Assembly: GCA_027067085.1 (NCBI GenBank)
Contig: JAMOMM010000105.1
Location: 1 to 16,019 of the forward strand
Length of the DNA stretch: 16,019 nucleotides
Direction: 5' to 3'
Source of the DNA: Hyphomicrobiales bacterium
Lineage (GTDB): Bacteria > Pseudomonadota > Alphaproteobacteria > Rhizobiales > Aestuariivirgaceae
The notes beneath the pieces were generated by a model that ran no database searches, had not been told where the DNA came from, and saw only the letters and a list, made by a program, of their open reading frames with translations. The translations under genes were made by a program, and so were the position numbers. Shown here one piece after another: positions 1 to 7,903 of the stretch (position 1 is the stretch's first letter; every line of letters starts with the position of its first letter).

Positions 1-3000
1 GCACCACCGCTAGTGCCGCTTGTTTTTTATCGTCATTTGCTTTGGTTTTAGAGCTTGAACCTGATTTTTCTTTATCGCTTATTGCTACAACAGATTTTGA
101 CTTTTTCTTTTTAGAAGAGACCGCCGGCTTTGCCTTAGTTTCCAGTTTGACCTGTGTTGCCTGAGTTGGCTGAACGGGAACTGGTGCTTCAGAAGCTTTC
201 TCTTGTGTTTGTGCCGCCTCTTTGACCAAACTAGCAAACTCTTGAGTTGGTGTTTTTGACTTTTTGGAACCGCGACGGCTAGCAACTTTCACCCATGCAT
301 CATGGGGAATATCGCGCGCAATATCGGTTGCTTTAGACAAGCCAGGTTTTAGTTTACCAGCGCTTTTGAACAAAGGAGCAATCCAGTAGTAACCGATAAT
401 CGGCAAGGCTCTAGCCAGTTCAATACCTGTTTTAAAAATTCCATTTTTGTGGGCTTTTTTAACAGGTGTTTGTTGGCTTGCCATTGCGGGTTTTTCTGCT
501 GCAGGTTTTTCTGCTGCTGATTTATCTGTTGGTGGTGTTGGTGTTGGATCTGGTGAACCATCATTATTTCCATCAGCATTTGACTTATATGCGCCTGGTG
601 CCTGGTAGCACGACAATGGAATAACAATCAGCGTTAGCAAAGTGGCAACAATCGCACCAAATAGCAGTGAAATCGCCATGCCTTGGAAAATTGGATCTAA
701 GATAATGCCCAATGATCCTGCTATCATTGTCAATTGTGTAATCAAGATTGGACGCGTACGTGTCCGCACCGCTTGAATTACAGCTTCACGATTATCCATA
801 CCTTCGGCAACAGCTTGCTTGGCAAAATCCACGAGCAAGATCGAGTTACGAACGATAATCCCAGCAAGTGCAATCCAGCCGATCATTGATGTTGCGGTAA
901 ACTCCGCACCCAAAATCCAGTGACCGGGAATAATGCCCAAAAGCGTCAATGGAATCGGGGCCATAATAATGCCTGGCAAACGGAAGTTACCAAACTCAAC
1001 CACGATCAGCATATAGATCATAACCAGAGCTGCCATAAAGGCGATACCCATATCACGGAAGGTTTCGTAGGTTACAGTCCACTCTCCTGTCCACTCAAAA
1101 TCTGTTTTGAAACTATCAGATGGTGGCCCAAGCAAATTACCCGCAAATCCAAGCGCGTTGGCTTTAATGACAACACCATCAGGTGTTGTATAATCGTTTA
1201 GTTTTTTAGACACATTGAGCATGCCATAAACTGGCGCTGCCAAACGACCTGCCACTTCACCCGTAACAAATTCCACTGAACGCAGATCTTTATGGAATAT
1301 AATCGGATCGCTGGTGGTTTTAACAAATTTGCCAAGATCGCCTAACGGCACCATGGTTTTGTTGCGGGTCATAATTGGCATTTCACCAATATTGTTAATT
1401 TGACCGCGCACATTGAGAGGTGCTTGTAAGATTATGAAACGAGGCTCTAACTCAGAACCTTGTTTAACATCACCCAATTTGTGACCACCCATGGCCATAG
1501 ACAACTGACGATTTAAGCTGGCAATTGAAACGTTACGATGTTCTGCTTTGCGTTGGTCAACCTCAAAGGTCCACGTATCATGTGGGTTCTTGAGCAAATT
1601 ATCAACATCAACCACGCCTTCGGTTTCTTCAAAAATTTTAGTGATGTCACGTGCAACTTGACGACGTGTTTTCGCATCTGGTCCATAAATTTCGGCAACC
1701 ATTGTTTGCAGCACTGGTGGTCCAGGTGGCATTTCAACAACTTGAATGCGCGCGCCAGCAGCTTTTGCCAGCGGGGTCAACATTTCACGTGCAACCAGTG
1801 CAAGCTCGTGGCTAGTGCGATCACGATCGCCTTTATCAAGCAACTGAATCTGAATGTCGCCTTCCCAAGACTGGCGACGCAAATAATAGTGACGCACCAA
1901 ACCATTAAAGTTAAATGGTGAGGACGTGCCTGCATATGTTTGTACAGCTGTGACTTCTGGAAGTTCGCGGATCTTAGCCGTCATTTGATGAATAAGGTTT
2001 GCCGTTTGCGGCAATGACGTGCCCTCGGGCATGTTCACAACCACATTAAATTCTGGCTTATTATCCAGCGGCAACATTTTAACAACAGTTGCTTGGAAAT
2101 AGAACATTGTACAAGAAAGAATAAGCAGTGACCACATGACGATGCGGAAAATACGCGCTTTGCGAGCGCTATCAAGCAAGGGGCCTAGAACGCGACGAAT
2201 AATACCATCAAGGCGAGCAGATGAACGATGCTCGGCATCTTGCATTTTACGCAGTTTTGCCAAACTTGGACGAATGCGAATAACCAACCATGGTGTAAAA
2301 ATAAAGGCCGCAAACAATGAGAATGTCATTGCGACAGAACCAAGAACAGGAATGGGGCGCATATATGGACCCATCATACCTGATACAAAACCCATGGGCA
2401 GCAAAGCAGCAATAATTGCTAGGGTTGCCAAAATTGTCGGGTTGCCCACTTCGCGAACCGCATCAATTGTGGTGGCTGTATCAATACTGCCCTTTTGCAA
2501 CCACCTTCGATAGGTGTTTTCAACCACCACCGTGGCATCATCAACCAAAATACCGATAGAGAAAATCAGCGCGAACAATGACACACGGTCAATGGTGAAG
2601 TTCAACATATAGGCTGCAAAAATTGTCATCAAAACGATGATTGGAATAACCACAACCACAACAATTGTTGGACGCAGGCCTAAGAAAAAGAAAATCAAAA
2701 TGGTTACAACACTGGTGGCTGCCAGCATTTCCATAATCAATTCATTTACTTTGTTGTTGGCAGTTTCGCCGTAATTGCGTGTAACCGAAACTTTCACGTT
2801 ATCAGGAATCAAATTGCCTTTTAGCGATTCAACTTTTTCTAAAATAGCATCGGCAACACTCACACCATTGGTGCCAACTTTTTTAGCAATGGCAATTGTT
2901 ACAGCAGGAGCACCATCAGTTTTTGGCGCATCTTTGGCGGCCGCTGGACCTGAATAATACTGAACGATGCTTTTGGCATCGCCCGGGCCTTCGGTAACAG

Positions 3001-3832
3001 TTGCAACGTCGCGCACATAAACGGGACTGCCGCCACGCACGCCGACAATCAAGCTTTCAATATCTCGGGCATTACGCAAAAAGCTGCCTGAATAAACTTT
3101 AAGAACAGCGCCTCCTGATTCACTCTCACCGACTGCGCGCTTTTCATTGGCGCTGGCAATGGTTTGGGCGAGCTCATCAACCGAAATACCAAAACTGTTT
3201 AAACGTTCTGGCTTGAACTCAACGCGCATCTCTTCGGGACGACCACCTGTGATAAAACTTTGGGCGGTATCTGGGACTTCTTTAAGCCTTTGCATAACCT
3301 CAAGAGCAAGCAGGCGAATGCTCGCATCGCCAACGCTTTCAGACCACAATGTCAGCGTAACCGCTGGTACATCATCCACGCCTTTTGGTTTAACTAACGG
3401 GCCAGAAACGCCAGGCGGAATTTTATCCTTGTTGGATTCCAACTTGTCATAAAGCTTAACAAGCGATGGCCCCATTGCTTCGCCAACTTTAAATTGGACA
3501 GTAACCATACCGCGGCCTTTTTCAGAGGCCGAATAGACATGGCGAACACCGGGAATTTCACTCATCATCCGCTCAAGCGGATCTGTTGCAAGGGAAGAAA
3601 CCTGCTGGGCACTTGCTCCTGGGAACTGGAAGAAAATATCAGCGATTGGAACCGAAATTTGCGGGTCTTCTTGACGAGGTGTCAAAATCAAACCCATGGC
3701 CCCTAATGCCAAACACATAATTAGCAATAATGGGGTTAGAGGCGAATGAATGAACATCTTTGCGATGCTACCCGCCATGCCAAGTGGCTTATCTTCACCT
3801 GTTTGCAGTTTATCTTGATCCAGTTGCGCCAT
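1..3832 (-). CDS. RND efflux permease, HAE1/AcrB-like, 3' end beyond window
   Basis: Inner-membrane proton-driven pump subunit of a tripartite efflux system. The frame is open from the ATG at 3832 to base 2, giving 1277 residues in the window with no stop. TM1 lies at about residues 30-50 and is followed by TPRQEDPQI, typical of this RND branch. TM4 carries GILVDDATVVVEN, with D431 and D432 matching the AcrB proton-relay pair D407/D408. In TM10 an Arg (R995, in VRNSIL) stands where AcrB has K940. The twelfth helix ends near residue 1073. Usual family length is about 1040-1060, so the Lys/Ala/Pro/Thr-rich tail of over 200 residues is extra. An in-frame stop at 3839-3841 fixes the start; the ribosome site is weak (GTAGGG). 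It lies 110 bases after the adaptor gene in the same operon. The substrate cannot be told from the sequence. Confidence 0.95.
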   Translation of the reverse strand, partial: MAQLDQDKLQTGEDKPLGMAGSIAKMFIHSPLTPLLLIMCLALGAMGLILTPRQEDPQISVPIADIFFQFPGASAQQVSSLATDPLERMMSEIPGVRHVYSASEKGRGMVTVQFKVGEAMGPSLVKLYDKLESNKDKIPPGVSGPLVKPKGVDDVPAVTLTLWSESVGDASIRLLALEVMQRLKEVPDTAQSFITGGRPEEMRVEFKPERLNSFGISVDELAQTIASANEKRAVGESESGGAVLKVYSGSFLRNARDIESLIVGVRGGSPVYVRDVATVTEGPGDAKSIVQYYSGPAAAKDAPKTDGAPAVTIAIAKKVGTNGVSVADAILEKVESLKGNLIPDNVKVSVTRNYGETANNKVNELIMEMLAATSVVTILIFFFLGLRPTIVVVVVIPIIVLMTIFAAYMLNFTIDRVSLFALIFSIGILVDDATVVVENTYRRWLQKGSIDTATTIDAVREVGNPTILATLAIIAALLPMGFVSGMMGPYMRPIPVLGSVAMTFSLFAAFIFTPWLVIRIRPSLAKLRKMQDAEHRSSARLDGIIRRVLGPLLDSARKARIFRIVMWSLLILSCTMFYFQATVVKMLPLDNKPEFNVVVNMPEGTSLPQTANLIHQMTAKIRELPEVTAVQTYAGTSSPFNFNGLVRHYYLRRQSWEGDIQIQLLDKGDRDRTSHELALVAREMLTPLAKAAGARIQVVEMPPGPPVLQTMVAEIYGPDAKTRRQVARDITKIFEETEGVVDVDNLLKNPHDTWTFEVDQRKAEHRNVSIASLNRQLSMAMGGHKLGDVKQGSELEPRFIILQAPLNVRGQINNIGEMPIMTRNKTMVPLGDLGKFVKTTSDPIIFHKDLRSVEFVTGEVAGRLAAPVYGMLNVSKKLNDYTTPDGVVIKANALGFAGNLLGPPSDSFKTDFEWTGEWTVTYETFRDMGIAFMAALVMIYMLIVVEFGNFRLPGIIMAPIPLTLLGIIPGHWILGAEFTATSMIGWIALAGIIVRNSILLVDFAKQAVAEGMDNREAVIQAVRTRTRPILITQLTMIAGSLGIILDPIFQGMAISLLFGAIVATLLTLIVIPLSCYQAPGAYKSNADGNNDGSPDPTPTPPTDKSAAEKPAAEKPAMASQQTPVKKAHKNGIFKTGIELARALPIIGYYWIAPLFKSAGKLKPGLSKATDIARDIPHDAWVKVASRRGSKKSKTPTQEFASLVKEAAQTQEKASEAPVPVQPTQATQVKLETKAKPAVSSKKKKSKSVVAISDKEKSGSSSKTKANDDKKQAALAVV
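489..518 (-). repeat. 15-bp tandem repeat (AAEKP x2) in the permease tail
   Basis: Two adjacent 15-base units (489-503 and 504-518) differ at one base. They encode AAEKP twice in the disordered C-terminal tail of the left permease. This is a low-complexity expansion inside the coding frame, not a mobile element. Confidence 0.75.
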
Positions 3833-3942
3833 ACTACCCTACTTATTCCCAGTCCACAAAGTGGCCCTAAATTCTTTTATCCATCTGTTTCAGCAAACCC
3901 CAGTCGGCCAAAACAGTTTTACTCAAATCCTTTAAAAGGCAA

Positions 3943-5082
3943 TCAACCGCCCGTACCTTTAGATGAGCTTACAATCACCTCTTCCCCGCCTTTCAGGCCA
4001 GAAAGAACTGTGACATTACCTTTTCCATCAGGTGTTCCAACACGAATGAGTTTGATAATTGGTTTGCCGTTTTCCAGCACCCGAACGCTTGGCAAAGATC
4101 CTGTCATTGAAACCGCTGACTTTGGAATGAGCGGTAGACCTTTTGCTTTGTTGGCTGGATCAGGAATTCTTAATTCCGCATACATGCCAGGGCCGCCTGG
4201 CACACCTTTTGGTAAATCAAACTTCACCGTCACCGTGTGGCGTTTTAAATCTGCAATCGGGAAAATTTGAGCAACACGAGCCATAACATTTACCCCGCCA
4301 TTGGCTTCGATAAATGCGGGAACGAACATGCCCTTTTTCAAACCTGATACCAAACGAACTGGCACTTGCGACTGAATACGCAAAAAGTTTACATAAGCAA
4401 ATTTAAGCACTGGTTTTCCCGGTTGAACGCTATCACCAACTTCAACCATTTTAGCAATGATTACACCATCAAACGGGGCAAGCAGCGTGGTATCGCGCAA
4501 CCGCACGTCAATCTCTTCGAGTTTTGCTTGCGCACTCATCAAACCAGAACGGGCCTGATTTACAATATTGATTTGGCGCTGCACATCAGCATAACGCTGG
4601 ACACCTGGTTTTGCCTGACCCATAGATGATGCCATCGGACGCGTGAACATTTTATCAAACATCATCGGCACACCAAAACCGCTGGTACTGTTTTGACCAC
4701 GGTTGATCGTTGGATTAATCATTTCGGTTGAATACTGAACGTTTGCGTTATTCAATGCTGCTTGAGCTGCTAAAATCGCAGCAACCCCAGAACGACGTTG
4801 CGCTTGCAAATCATCATCGTCAATGGTGACCAATTTTTCACCGCTTTTAAAGCTGTCACCTTCTTGGCCTGCAACAAACTTTACTTGCCCCGGAATTTGA
4901 GCCGAAAGAGTAACCTCTTTATAAGGAACAACCGAACCCCCTAAGGTTATTGAATTACCAACCTTAGAAATTTTCGCTTTGATTGTTTTGTACTCTTGAG
5001 CAACCGCAGCAGCAGAACCCACAAATGTGCTGGCCACTGTCAGTGCCGTTGCAACCATTAAAAAACGCATAGTAACTTTCAT
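3943..5082 (-). CDS. RND efflux periplasmic adaptor (membrane fusion protein)
   Basis: Periplasmic adaptor that links the RND permease encoded just downstream to an outer-membrane channel. It has 379 residues, with a Sec signal peptide at about 1-28 (cut near AVAQ/EYKT). The two halves of the lipoyl-like domain are at about 48-88 and 200-227 (LLAPFDGVIIAKM, GDSVQPGKPVLKF), followed by beta-barrel and membrane-proximal domains to the C-terminus. The segment between the lipoyl halves, normally a coiled-coil hairpin, contains a Pro/Gly/Met-rich stretch at about 123-160 with a Met cluster (M140, M141, M145, M150, M154). An AGG-type ribosome site lies about 8 bases before the ATG; a second Met at residue 5 is possible as the start. 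No signal anchor or lipobox Cys is seen. It heads the left RND operon. No regulator or outer-membrane factor gene is adjacent. Confidence 0.93.
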   Translation of the reverse strand: MKVTMRFLMVATALTVASTFVGSAAAVAQEYKTIKAKISKVGNSITLGGSVVPYKEVTLSAQIPGQVKFVAGQEGDSFKSGEKLVTIDDDDLQAQRRSGVAAILAAQAALNNANVQYSTEMINPTINRGQNSTSGFGVPMMFDKMFTRPMASSMGQAKPGVQRYADVQRQINIVNQARSGLMSAQAKLEEIDVRLRDTTLLAPFDGVIIAKMVEVGDSVQPGKPVLKFAYVNFLRIQSQVPVRLVSGLKKGMFVPAFIEANGGVNVMARVAQIFPIADLKRHTVTVKFDLPKGVPGGPGMYAELRIPDPANKAKGLPLIPKSAVSMTGSLPSVRVLENGKPIIKLIRVGTPDGKGNVTVLSGLKGGEEVIVSSSKGTGG

Positions 5083-5114
5083 TTAAACACCTAATTCCCT
5101 TTAGACAGACGGCT

Positions 5115-5519
5115 TTACGCCCATCCAACCAAACATGGATTCCCAATTGTTGCCGCTAAAAATTTGTTTTTAGTCCGAAGTCTTGCTTTAGCGCTCTGGC
5201 AACTCTTTGTAAGAATTACTCTTGTTAACAGCGCGCAAGTTGTCCAAACACTTTTTCCCGCCTGATTACCATCCCATATGCTATTTAGCGTGGCATTTTC
5301 AGTGCAGAAGCTAGCCGATACCTCTGTCATGCGATTTACACTATAAAAGGGGTCACTAGACCTACTTAAAGCGTTAGCTGCATTTTCAGGGCCTCGTGGT
5401 ATTGGCTTGCCCTTAAAACTATAGCGTATATTGAATATGAATCCAATGGATGAAATCAACCGTGCATCATCAAGCTTAATGGCTCGGTATGCAGCTTTGA
5501 TTATGTTTCGACTTACCAC
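5115..5519 (-). CDS. Doubtful hypothetical ORF upstream of the left RND operon
   Basis: An open frame of 134 codons beginning with GTG at 5519 and ending 32 bases before the adaptor start. A purine-rich GGGAGAAG sits about 7 bases before the GTG, the main argument that it is real. Against it: the product (starting VSRNIIKAAYRAIKL, ending LVGWA) has no signal peptide, membrane helix, helix-turn-helix or family motif that I recognise, and it uses many ATA, AGA, AGG and CGA codons, unlike the neighbouring genes. RND operons often have a TetR-type regulator at this place, but I see no HTH here. It may be a decayed gene or a chance frame in a gene-poor stretch. Confidence 0.22.
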   Translation of the reverse strand: MVSRNIIKAAYRAIKLDDARLISSIGFIFNIRYSFKGKPIPRGPENAANALSRSSDPFYSVNRMTEVSASFCTENATLNSIWDGNQAGKSVWTTCALLTRVILTKSCQSAKARLRTKNKFLAATIGNPCLVGWA

Positions 5520-6047
5520 TTCAATTCTTCTCCCACGTTATTTGCCTTTGGTCCCATCCCTTGAGCAAATACCCTTGCGCACAGACAAAACTGCACACGC
5601 GTATCGCGCAAGTATCGTGCCAACGCCTTAAAACAATGGCTGAGAGGCCTTTAAAATTTTACCTATATTTATGGTTACTCAAGGGTAAACATACTTAACA
5701 TATTGATTTAAAACAATTTTAGATCCAAAAACATATTGCATTTTTTGAATCCATCGTGCGTTTTTGCCTAATTGGACGGGCCACCAGCCTGATTCAAATC
5801 ATCGCAGGGTAAAGTCAGCCATTTTTAATGGTGTCAAAATGAATCGCTCGTCTCAAAATAGGTCTATTTATCCAGAGTCGTTCTGGTTTACATTGAACCA
5901 GAACGACCTACTTAAGGTATTGATAGTCTTGCGTTTCATGCAGTGTTTGCGATTCACAACAAAACATGAAACGCTGTAGTTTCGCTTCGAAACAACATAA
6001 CTTACCTGACGCATCAGTAACGTTCGCCACCAGCCCATAGAAAAGCG
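5520..6047. other. Gene-poor intergenic stretch
   Basis: About 530 bases without a frame that looks like a gene on either strand. Short frames exist, but they show no family motif and poor codon usage. The left part (5640-5760) is AT-rich and shows no clear sigma-70 promoter. The right part holds the inverted-repeat cluster annotated separately, then the promoter of the next gene. Confidence 0.6.
5819..5993. repeat. Cluster of four perfect inverted repeats, possible structured RNA or operators
   Basis: Four perfect inverted repeats follow one another. The first is CCATT/AATGG at 5819-5831. The second is a 12-bp stem, GTCGTTCTGGTT / AACCAGAACGAC, with a 7-base loop at 5877-5907. The third is a 10-bp pair, GCGTTTCATG / CATGAAACGC, at 5931-5940 and 5965-5974, with a 24-base loop. 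The fourth is GTTTCG-CTT-CGAAAC at 5979-5993. None is followed by a T-run on either strand, so they are not ordinary intrinsic terminators. They lie between the left RND operon and the 6110 gene. A folded RNA, protein-binding sites or remnant repeats are all possible. No RNA family was recognised. Confidence 0.55.
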
Positions 6048-6076
6048 TTGCCATAAGCAAGTTCACATCATATACT
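6048..6076 (+). promoter_or_regulatory. Sigma-70-type promoter of the 6110 gene
   Basis: TTGCCA at 6048-6053, a 17-base spacer, then TATACT at 6071-6076. This is a good match to the sigma-70 consensus with ideal spacing. Transcription would start near 6083, leaving a leader of about 27 bases before the ATG at 6110. Confidence 0.65.
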
Positions 6077-6109
6077 TTTTGTTGAATGTATTTTGAAGGA
6101 GCCTGTACT

Positions 6110-6529
6110 ATGGTTTTTAAAAAAATTGCCAGTTTGTTTAGTGGTGGCAACGCTGAAGAAGAAATGCAAGTTTTCTCTCGAGCTTTAACCGTACACGGTT
6201 TGCGCGAGTATAATGAAACAACTGAAGAGCTTGACCGCTTAAACCAAGTTTACGCCGATGCGCCAACAAAATCACAAAAACAAGATGTTGAAAAATTACT
6301 TGATCGGGTACAATGCCGCCAAGATGCCATTCGAAGCGCTGCAGTTGTTTTGCTTCACAAGTTAGGCAACAACGCTGACATCAACCTTCAAAATGTTTTC
6401 GGGGTCACAGAAAAAGACATTGCAAAAGTTGCGGCGGGCATTGCCAATCATCGCGACACCCCTGCCCAGCAAGTTGTACAGTTTCTTGTTGAAGAAGCTG
6501 AGAGTGACTTTATTAACGGGCGCGCGTGA
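6110..6529 (+). CDS. Hypothetical 139-residue protein
   Basis: I do not recognise this family. The ATG at 6110 is chosen over an upstream in-frame start at 6086 because AAGGAG (6096-6101) lies 8 bases before it and because the promoter at 6048-6076 would start the message close to 6086. The product has no signal peptide and no long hydrophobic segment, so it is probably cytosolic. It is largely helical in appearance, with charged stretches at about 15-75 (EEEMQ, TTEELDRL, KQDVEKLLDRV) and a second helical block at 100-133. There is one Cys (C69). It ends with FINGRA, and that short segment recurs, in frame, twice after the stop codon. It has no operon partner: the next gene is about 260 bases away. 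Function unknown. Confidence 0.8.
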   Translation: MVFKKIASLFSGGNAEEEMQVFSRALTVHGLREYNETTEELDRLNQVYADAPTKSQKQDVEKLLDRVQCRQDAIRSAAVVLLHKLGNNADINLQNVFGVTEKDIAKVAAGIANHRDTPAQQVVQFLVEEAESDFINGRA

Positions 6530-6592
6530 CGCGACGACATTAACGAGCGCGCATAAAACAACGATATTACCAAGCGCGCCTACAGCCACAGT
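6512..6592 (+). repeat. Degenerate 27-bp tandem repeat, three units, across a stop codon
   Basis: Units at 6512-6538, 6539-6565 and 6566-6592 share ATTAmC near the start and a GCGCGC-type core. Read in the frame of the preceding gene they give INGRA-stop, INERA-stop and ITKRA. The period is an exact multiple of three and the stop of the 6110 gene lies in unit 1. Confidence 0.6.
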
Positions 6593-6791
6593 TTTATAAC
6601 AACAAATCTTTCAAAAATCCCCGTTTTAGAAAAGTATGAACGAAATCTTTTTACTTATTCCAATTCTATGATATGTTTTGCCTAGGTAATATCACATTTG
6701 CCTGTTTTATGGGAGTAGCGTTTGCACATTCTAACCACGAAGGATTGTACAGATGTTCGATTTATATTTGTCTACTGAGGAGAAACACCGA

Positions 6792-7163
6792 ATGAAAAAA
6801 TTTCTAGCCGCTGCTGTTATTGGATTTTCAACACTAGCCATGACGACACTTGCATCAGCTCAAGACATGAGCGCGATGATGGGTAAATGGAAGTGGGAAA
6901 ACTTTGTCGTTGAAGTGACAGCTGGTGGAGACCATGGCGTTTCTGCAAAAGTTATTTCTGGCCCTAAAAACGTTGGCATGGAAATGATGCAATCAAAAAT
7001 GACTCCACTTGATGGCGGCGCAATGGGCGCGCAAGTTAAGCACCCTGCAACTGGCGACACATACAACGCTAAACTGACCTTCAAGGACGCAAACACTTGG
7101 ACAATGGCTGGCTGTACAGCAGCTAACGTTTGTGCATCAGGCGAGTTTACACGCGTTAAATAA
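6792..7163 (+). CDS. Small secreted protein, DUF2147-like
   Basis: A 123-residue exported protein. The ATG at 6792 follows GAGGAG (6777-6782) by 9 bases and opens a clear Sec signal peptide (MKKF, then a hydrophobic core, cut near ASAQ at about residue 24). An in-frame ATG at 6753 also has an AAGGA site but would add 13 charged residues before the signal, so I prefer 6792. The mature part starts with a GKWKWE motif, continues through HPATGDTYNAKLTF and ends in EFTRVK. This pattern of a G-x-W start and a repeated G-x-T-Y-x-A/C-K-L strand resembles DUF2147, small beta-barrel proteins of unknown function. Two Cys in the C-terminal part (in GCTAANVC) could form a disulfide. It is followed by a strong terminator. 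The family call is by eye and moderate. Confidence 0.78.
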   Translation: MKKFLAAAVIGFSTLAMTTLASAQDMSAMMGKWKWENFVVEVTAGGDHGVSAKVISGPKNVGMEMMQSKMTPLDGGAMGAQVKHPATGDTYNAKLTFKDANTWTMAGCTAANVCASGEFTRVK

Positions 7164-7180
7164 ACCAACACTACCTAAAT

Positions 7181-7219
7181 AAAAAGCCCCGCGGCAGTTA
7201 CTTGCAGCGGGGCTTTTTT
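7181..7219. terminator. Bidirectional intrinsic terminator
   Basis: AAAAAGCCCCGC at 7181-7192 pairs with GCGGGGCTTTTT at 7207-7218 around a 14-base loop. The stem is GC-rich and has a T-run on both strands. It lies between two convergent genes (ends at 7163 and 7241) and can end both transcripts. Confidence 0.92.
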
Positions 7220-7240
7220 ATTGGGTCTGACCTAAAAAAA

Positions 7241-7594
7241 TTATTGGCTTTTAATTTTATTGGAAGCAAAGCTCCAAATAATCCAACCTGGAATAAGCAT
7301 CACAAGACCAATGAGCCAAAACGGCTGTAAGTTAAACTCAAATTTTGCTGCATCGCCAAAGTTAACCGCAGGGGCCAATCCTAGGAACAAACCTGTTGGA
7401 TGACAAATAAGGAAAAACAACCCAAAGCCAATGGCGCCACGTGCTGCCCAAAGCGGGATTTTGTATCCTGTCATTTTCAGCTTTGCCAAAATGTAAAAAA
7501 TAATTGCAATCACAGCACACGCTGCCCCGATATACATCATTGTCGGCATTGCAGGCATCATTGCCAGCATCATAGTCAACATTAGATCTTTCAT
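7241..7594 (-). CDS. Small three-helix membrane protein with Met-rich N-terminus
   Basis: A 117-residue integral inner-membrane protein that I cannot assign to a family. Hydrophobic segments lie at about residues 20-38, 48-72 and 91-110, with short charged links (AKLKMTGYK) and a basic C-terminus (NKIKSQ). The first 20 residues hold nine Met (positions 1, 5, 8, 9, 12, 13, 16, 19, 20). The ATG at 7594 is supported by GAGGGAG (7601-7607) six bases upstream and by a promoter at 7623-7652. A His and a Cys sit together in LICHPTG (about 62-68). It is a single-gene unit ended by the shared terminator at 7181-7219. A role in metal handling could be guessed from the Met residues but is not shown. Confidence 0.85.
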   Translation of the reverse strand: MKDLMLTMMLAMMPAMPTMMYIGAACAVIAIIFYILAKLKMTGYKIPLWAARGAIGFGLFFLICHPTGLFLGLAPAVNFGDAAKFEFNLQPFWLIGLVMLIPGWIIWSFASNKIKSQ

Positions 7595-7622
7595 TATAAA
7601 CTCCCTCTAAAACATTCAACTA

Positions 7623-7652
7623 ATCATATATCAATAAAATTGGCTCTTGCAA
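7623..7652 (-). promoter_or_regulatory. Sigma-70-type promoter of the small membrane protein
   Basis: On the minus strand, TTGCAA (7652-7647) and TATGAT (7628-7623) are separated by 18 bases. The start point would lie near 7615, giving a leader of about 20 bases before the ATG at 7594. Confidence 0.55.
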
Positions 7653-7700
7653 AGGTGAACGATAGATTAACGCACCGTTCAGGAAATACTAAGGTCTGTT

Positions 7701-7709
7701 TGCTATGAT
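7701..7709 (+). promoter_or_regulatory. Extended -10 promoter candidate for the 50-residue gene
   Basis: TGCTATGAT fits an extended -10 (TGn followed by TATGAT) with no clear -35. It would start transcription near 7716, about 35 bases before the ATG at 7751. It diverges from the promoter at 7623-7652. Confidence 0.4.
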
Positions 7710-7750
7710 GAAGCCAAGATCAAGTCACCTTAAACTCCAAAGTAAAAACC

Positions 7751-7903
7751 ATGACCTATGTAATCGTCAAAAATCGCAAAACCATTATCGGCAAACCGCT
7801 GGGCTCTTATAAAGCTGCACTTAATGAAGCCAATCGTTTGTTTGGCGATGATGTTATGGACTGGATGAACCTCAACCTTCGCGTTGAAGAAGCCCGCCCA
7901 TAA
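7751..7903 (+). CDS. Small 50-residue hypothetical protein
   Basis: A short frame starting MTYVIVKNRKTIIGKPLG and ending LRVEEARP. The composition is that of a real, soluble, mixed alpha/beta mini-protein: a beta-like start, a helix at about 19-30 (YKAALNEANRLF), then acidic and Trp-containing DDVMDWMN. Codon choice matches the neighbouring genes. There is no clear Shine-Dalgarno site before the ATG (the upstream bases are A-rich). An upstream ATG at 7705 is out of frame. An extended -10 lies about 42 bases upstream, and a terminator hairpin begins inside the stop codon, which supports a self-contained transcription unit. I do not recognise the family. Confidence 0.62.
   Translation: MTYVIVKNRKTIIGKPLGSYKAALNEANRLFGDDVMDWMNLNLRVEEARP

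Noticed and set aside
349..627. 92-codon minus-strand frame rich in Gln and His
   Set aside because: It is the out-of-frame shadow of the low-complexity tail of the RND permease, which is open and coherent in another frame.
3842..3942. Possible hairpins (CCAC-AAA-GTGG and CCTTTAAAAGG) between adaptor and permease
   Set aside because: The stems are only 4-5 bp with no T-run, so they do not support a terminator or a separate promoter.
5764..6150. Short frames on both strands between the inverted repeats and the 6110 gene
   Set aside because: They show no ribosome site or family motif, they overlap the inverted repeats, and the promoter at 6048-6076 runs through them.
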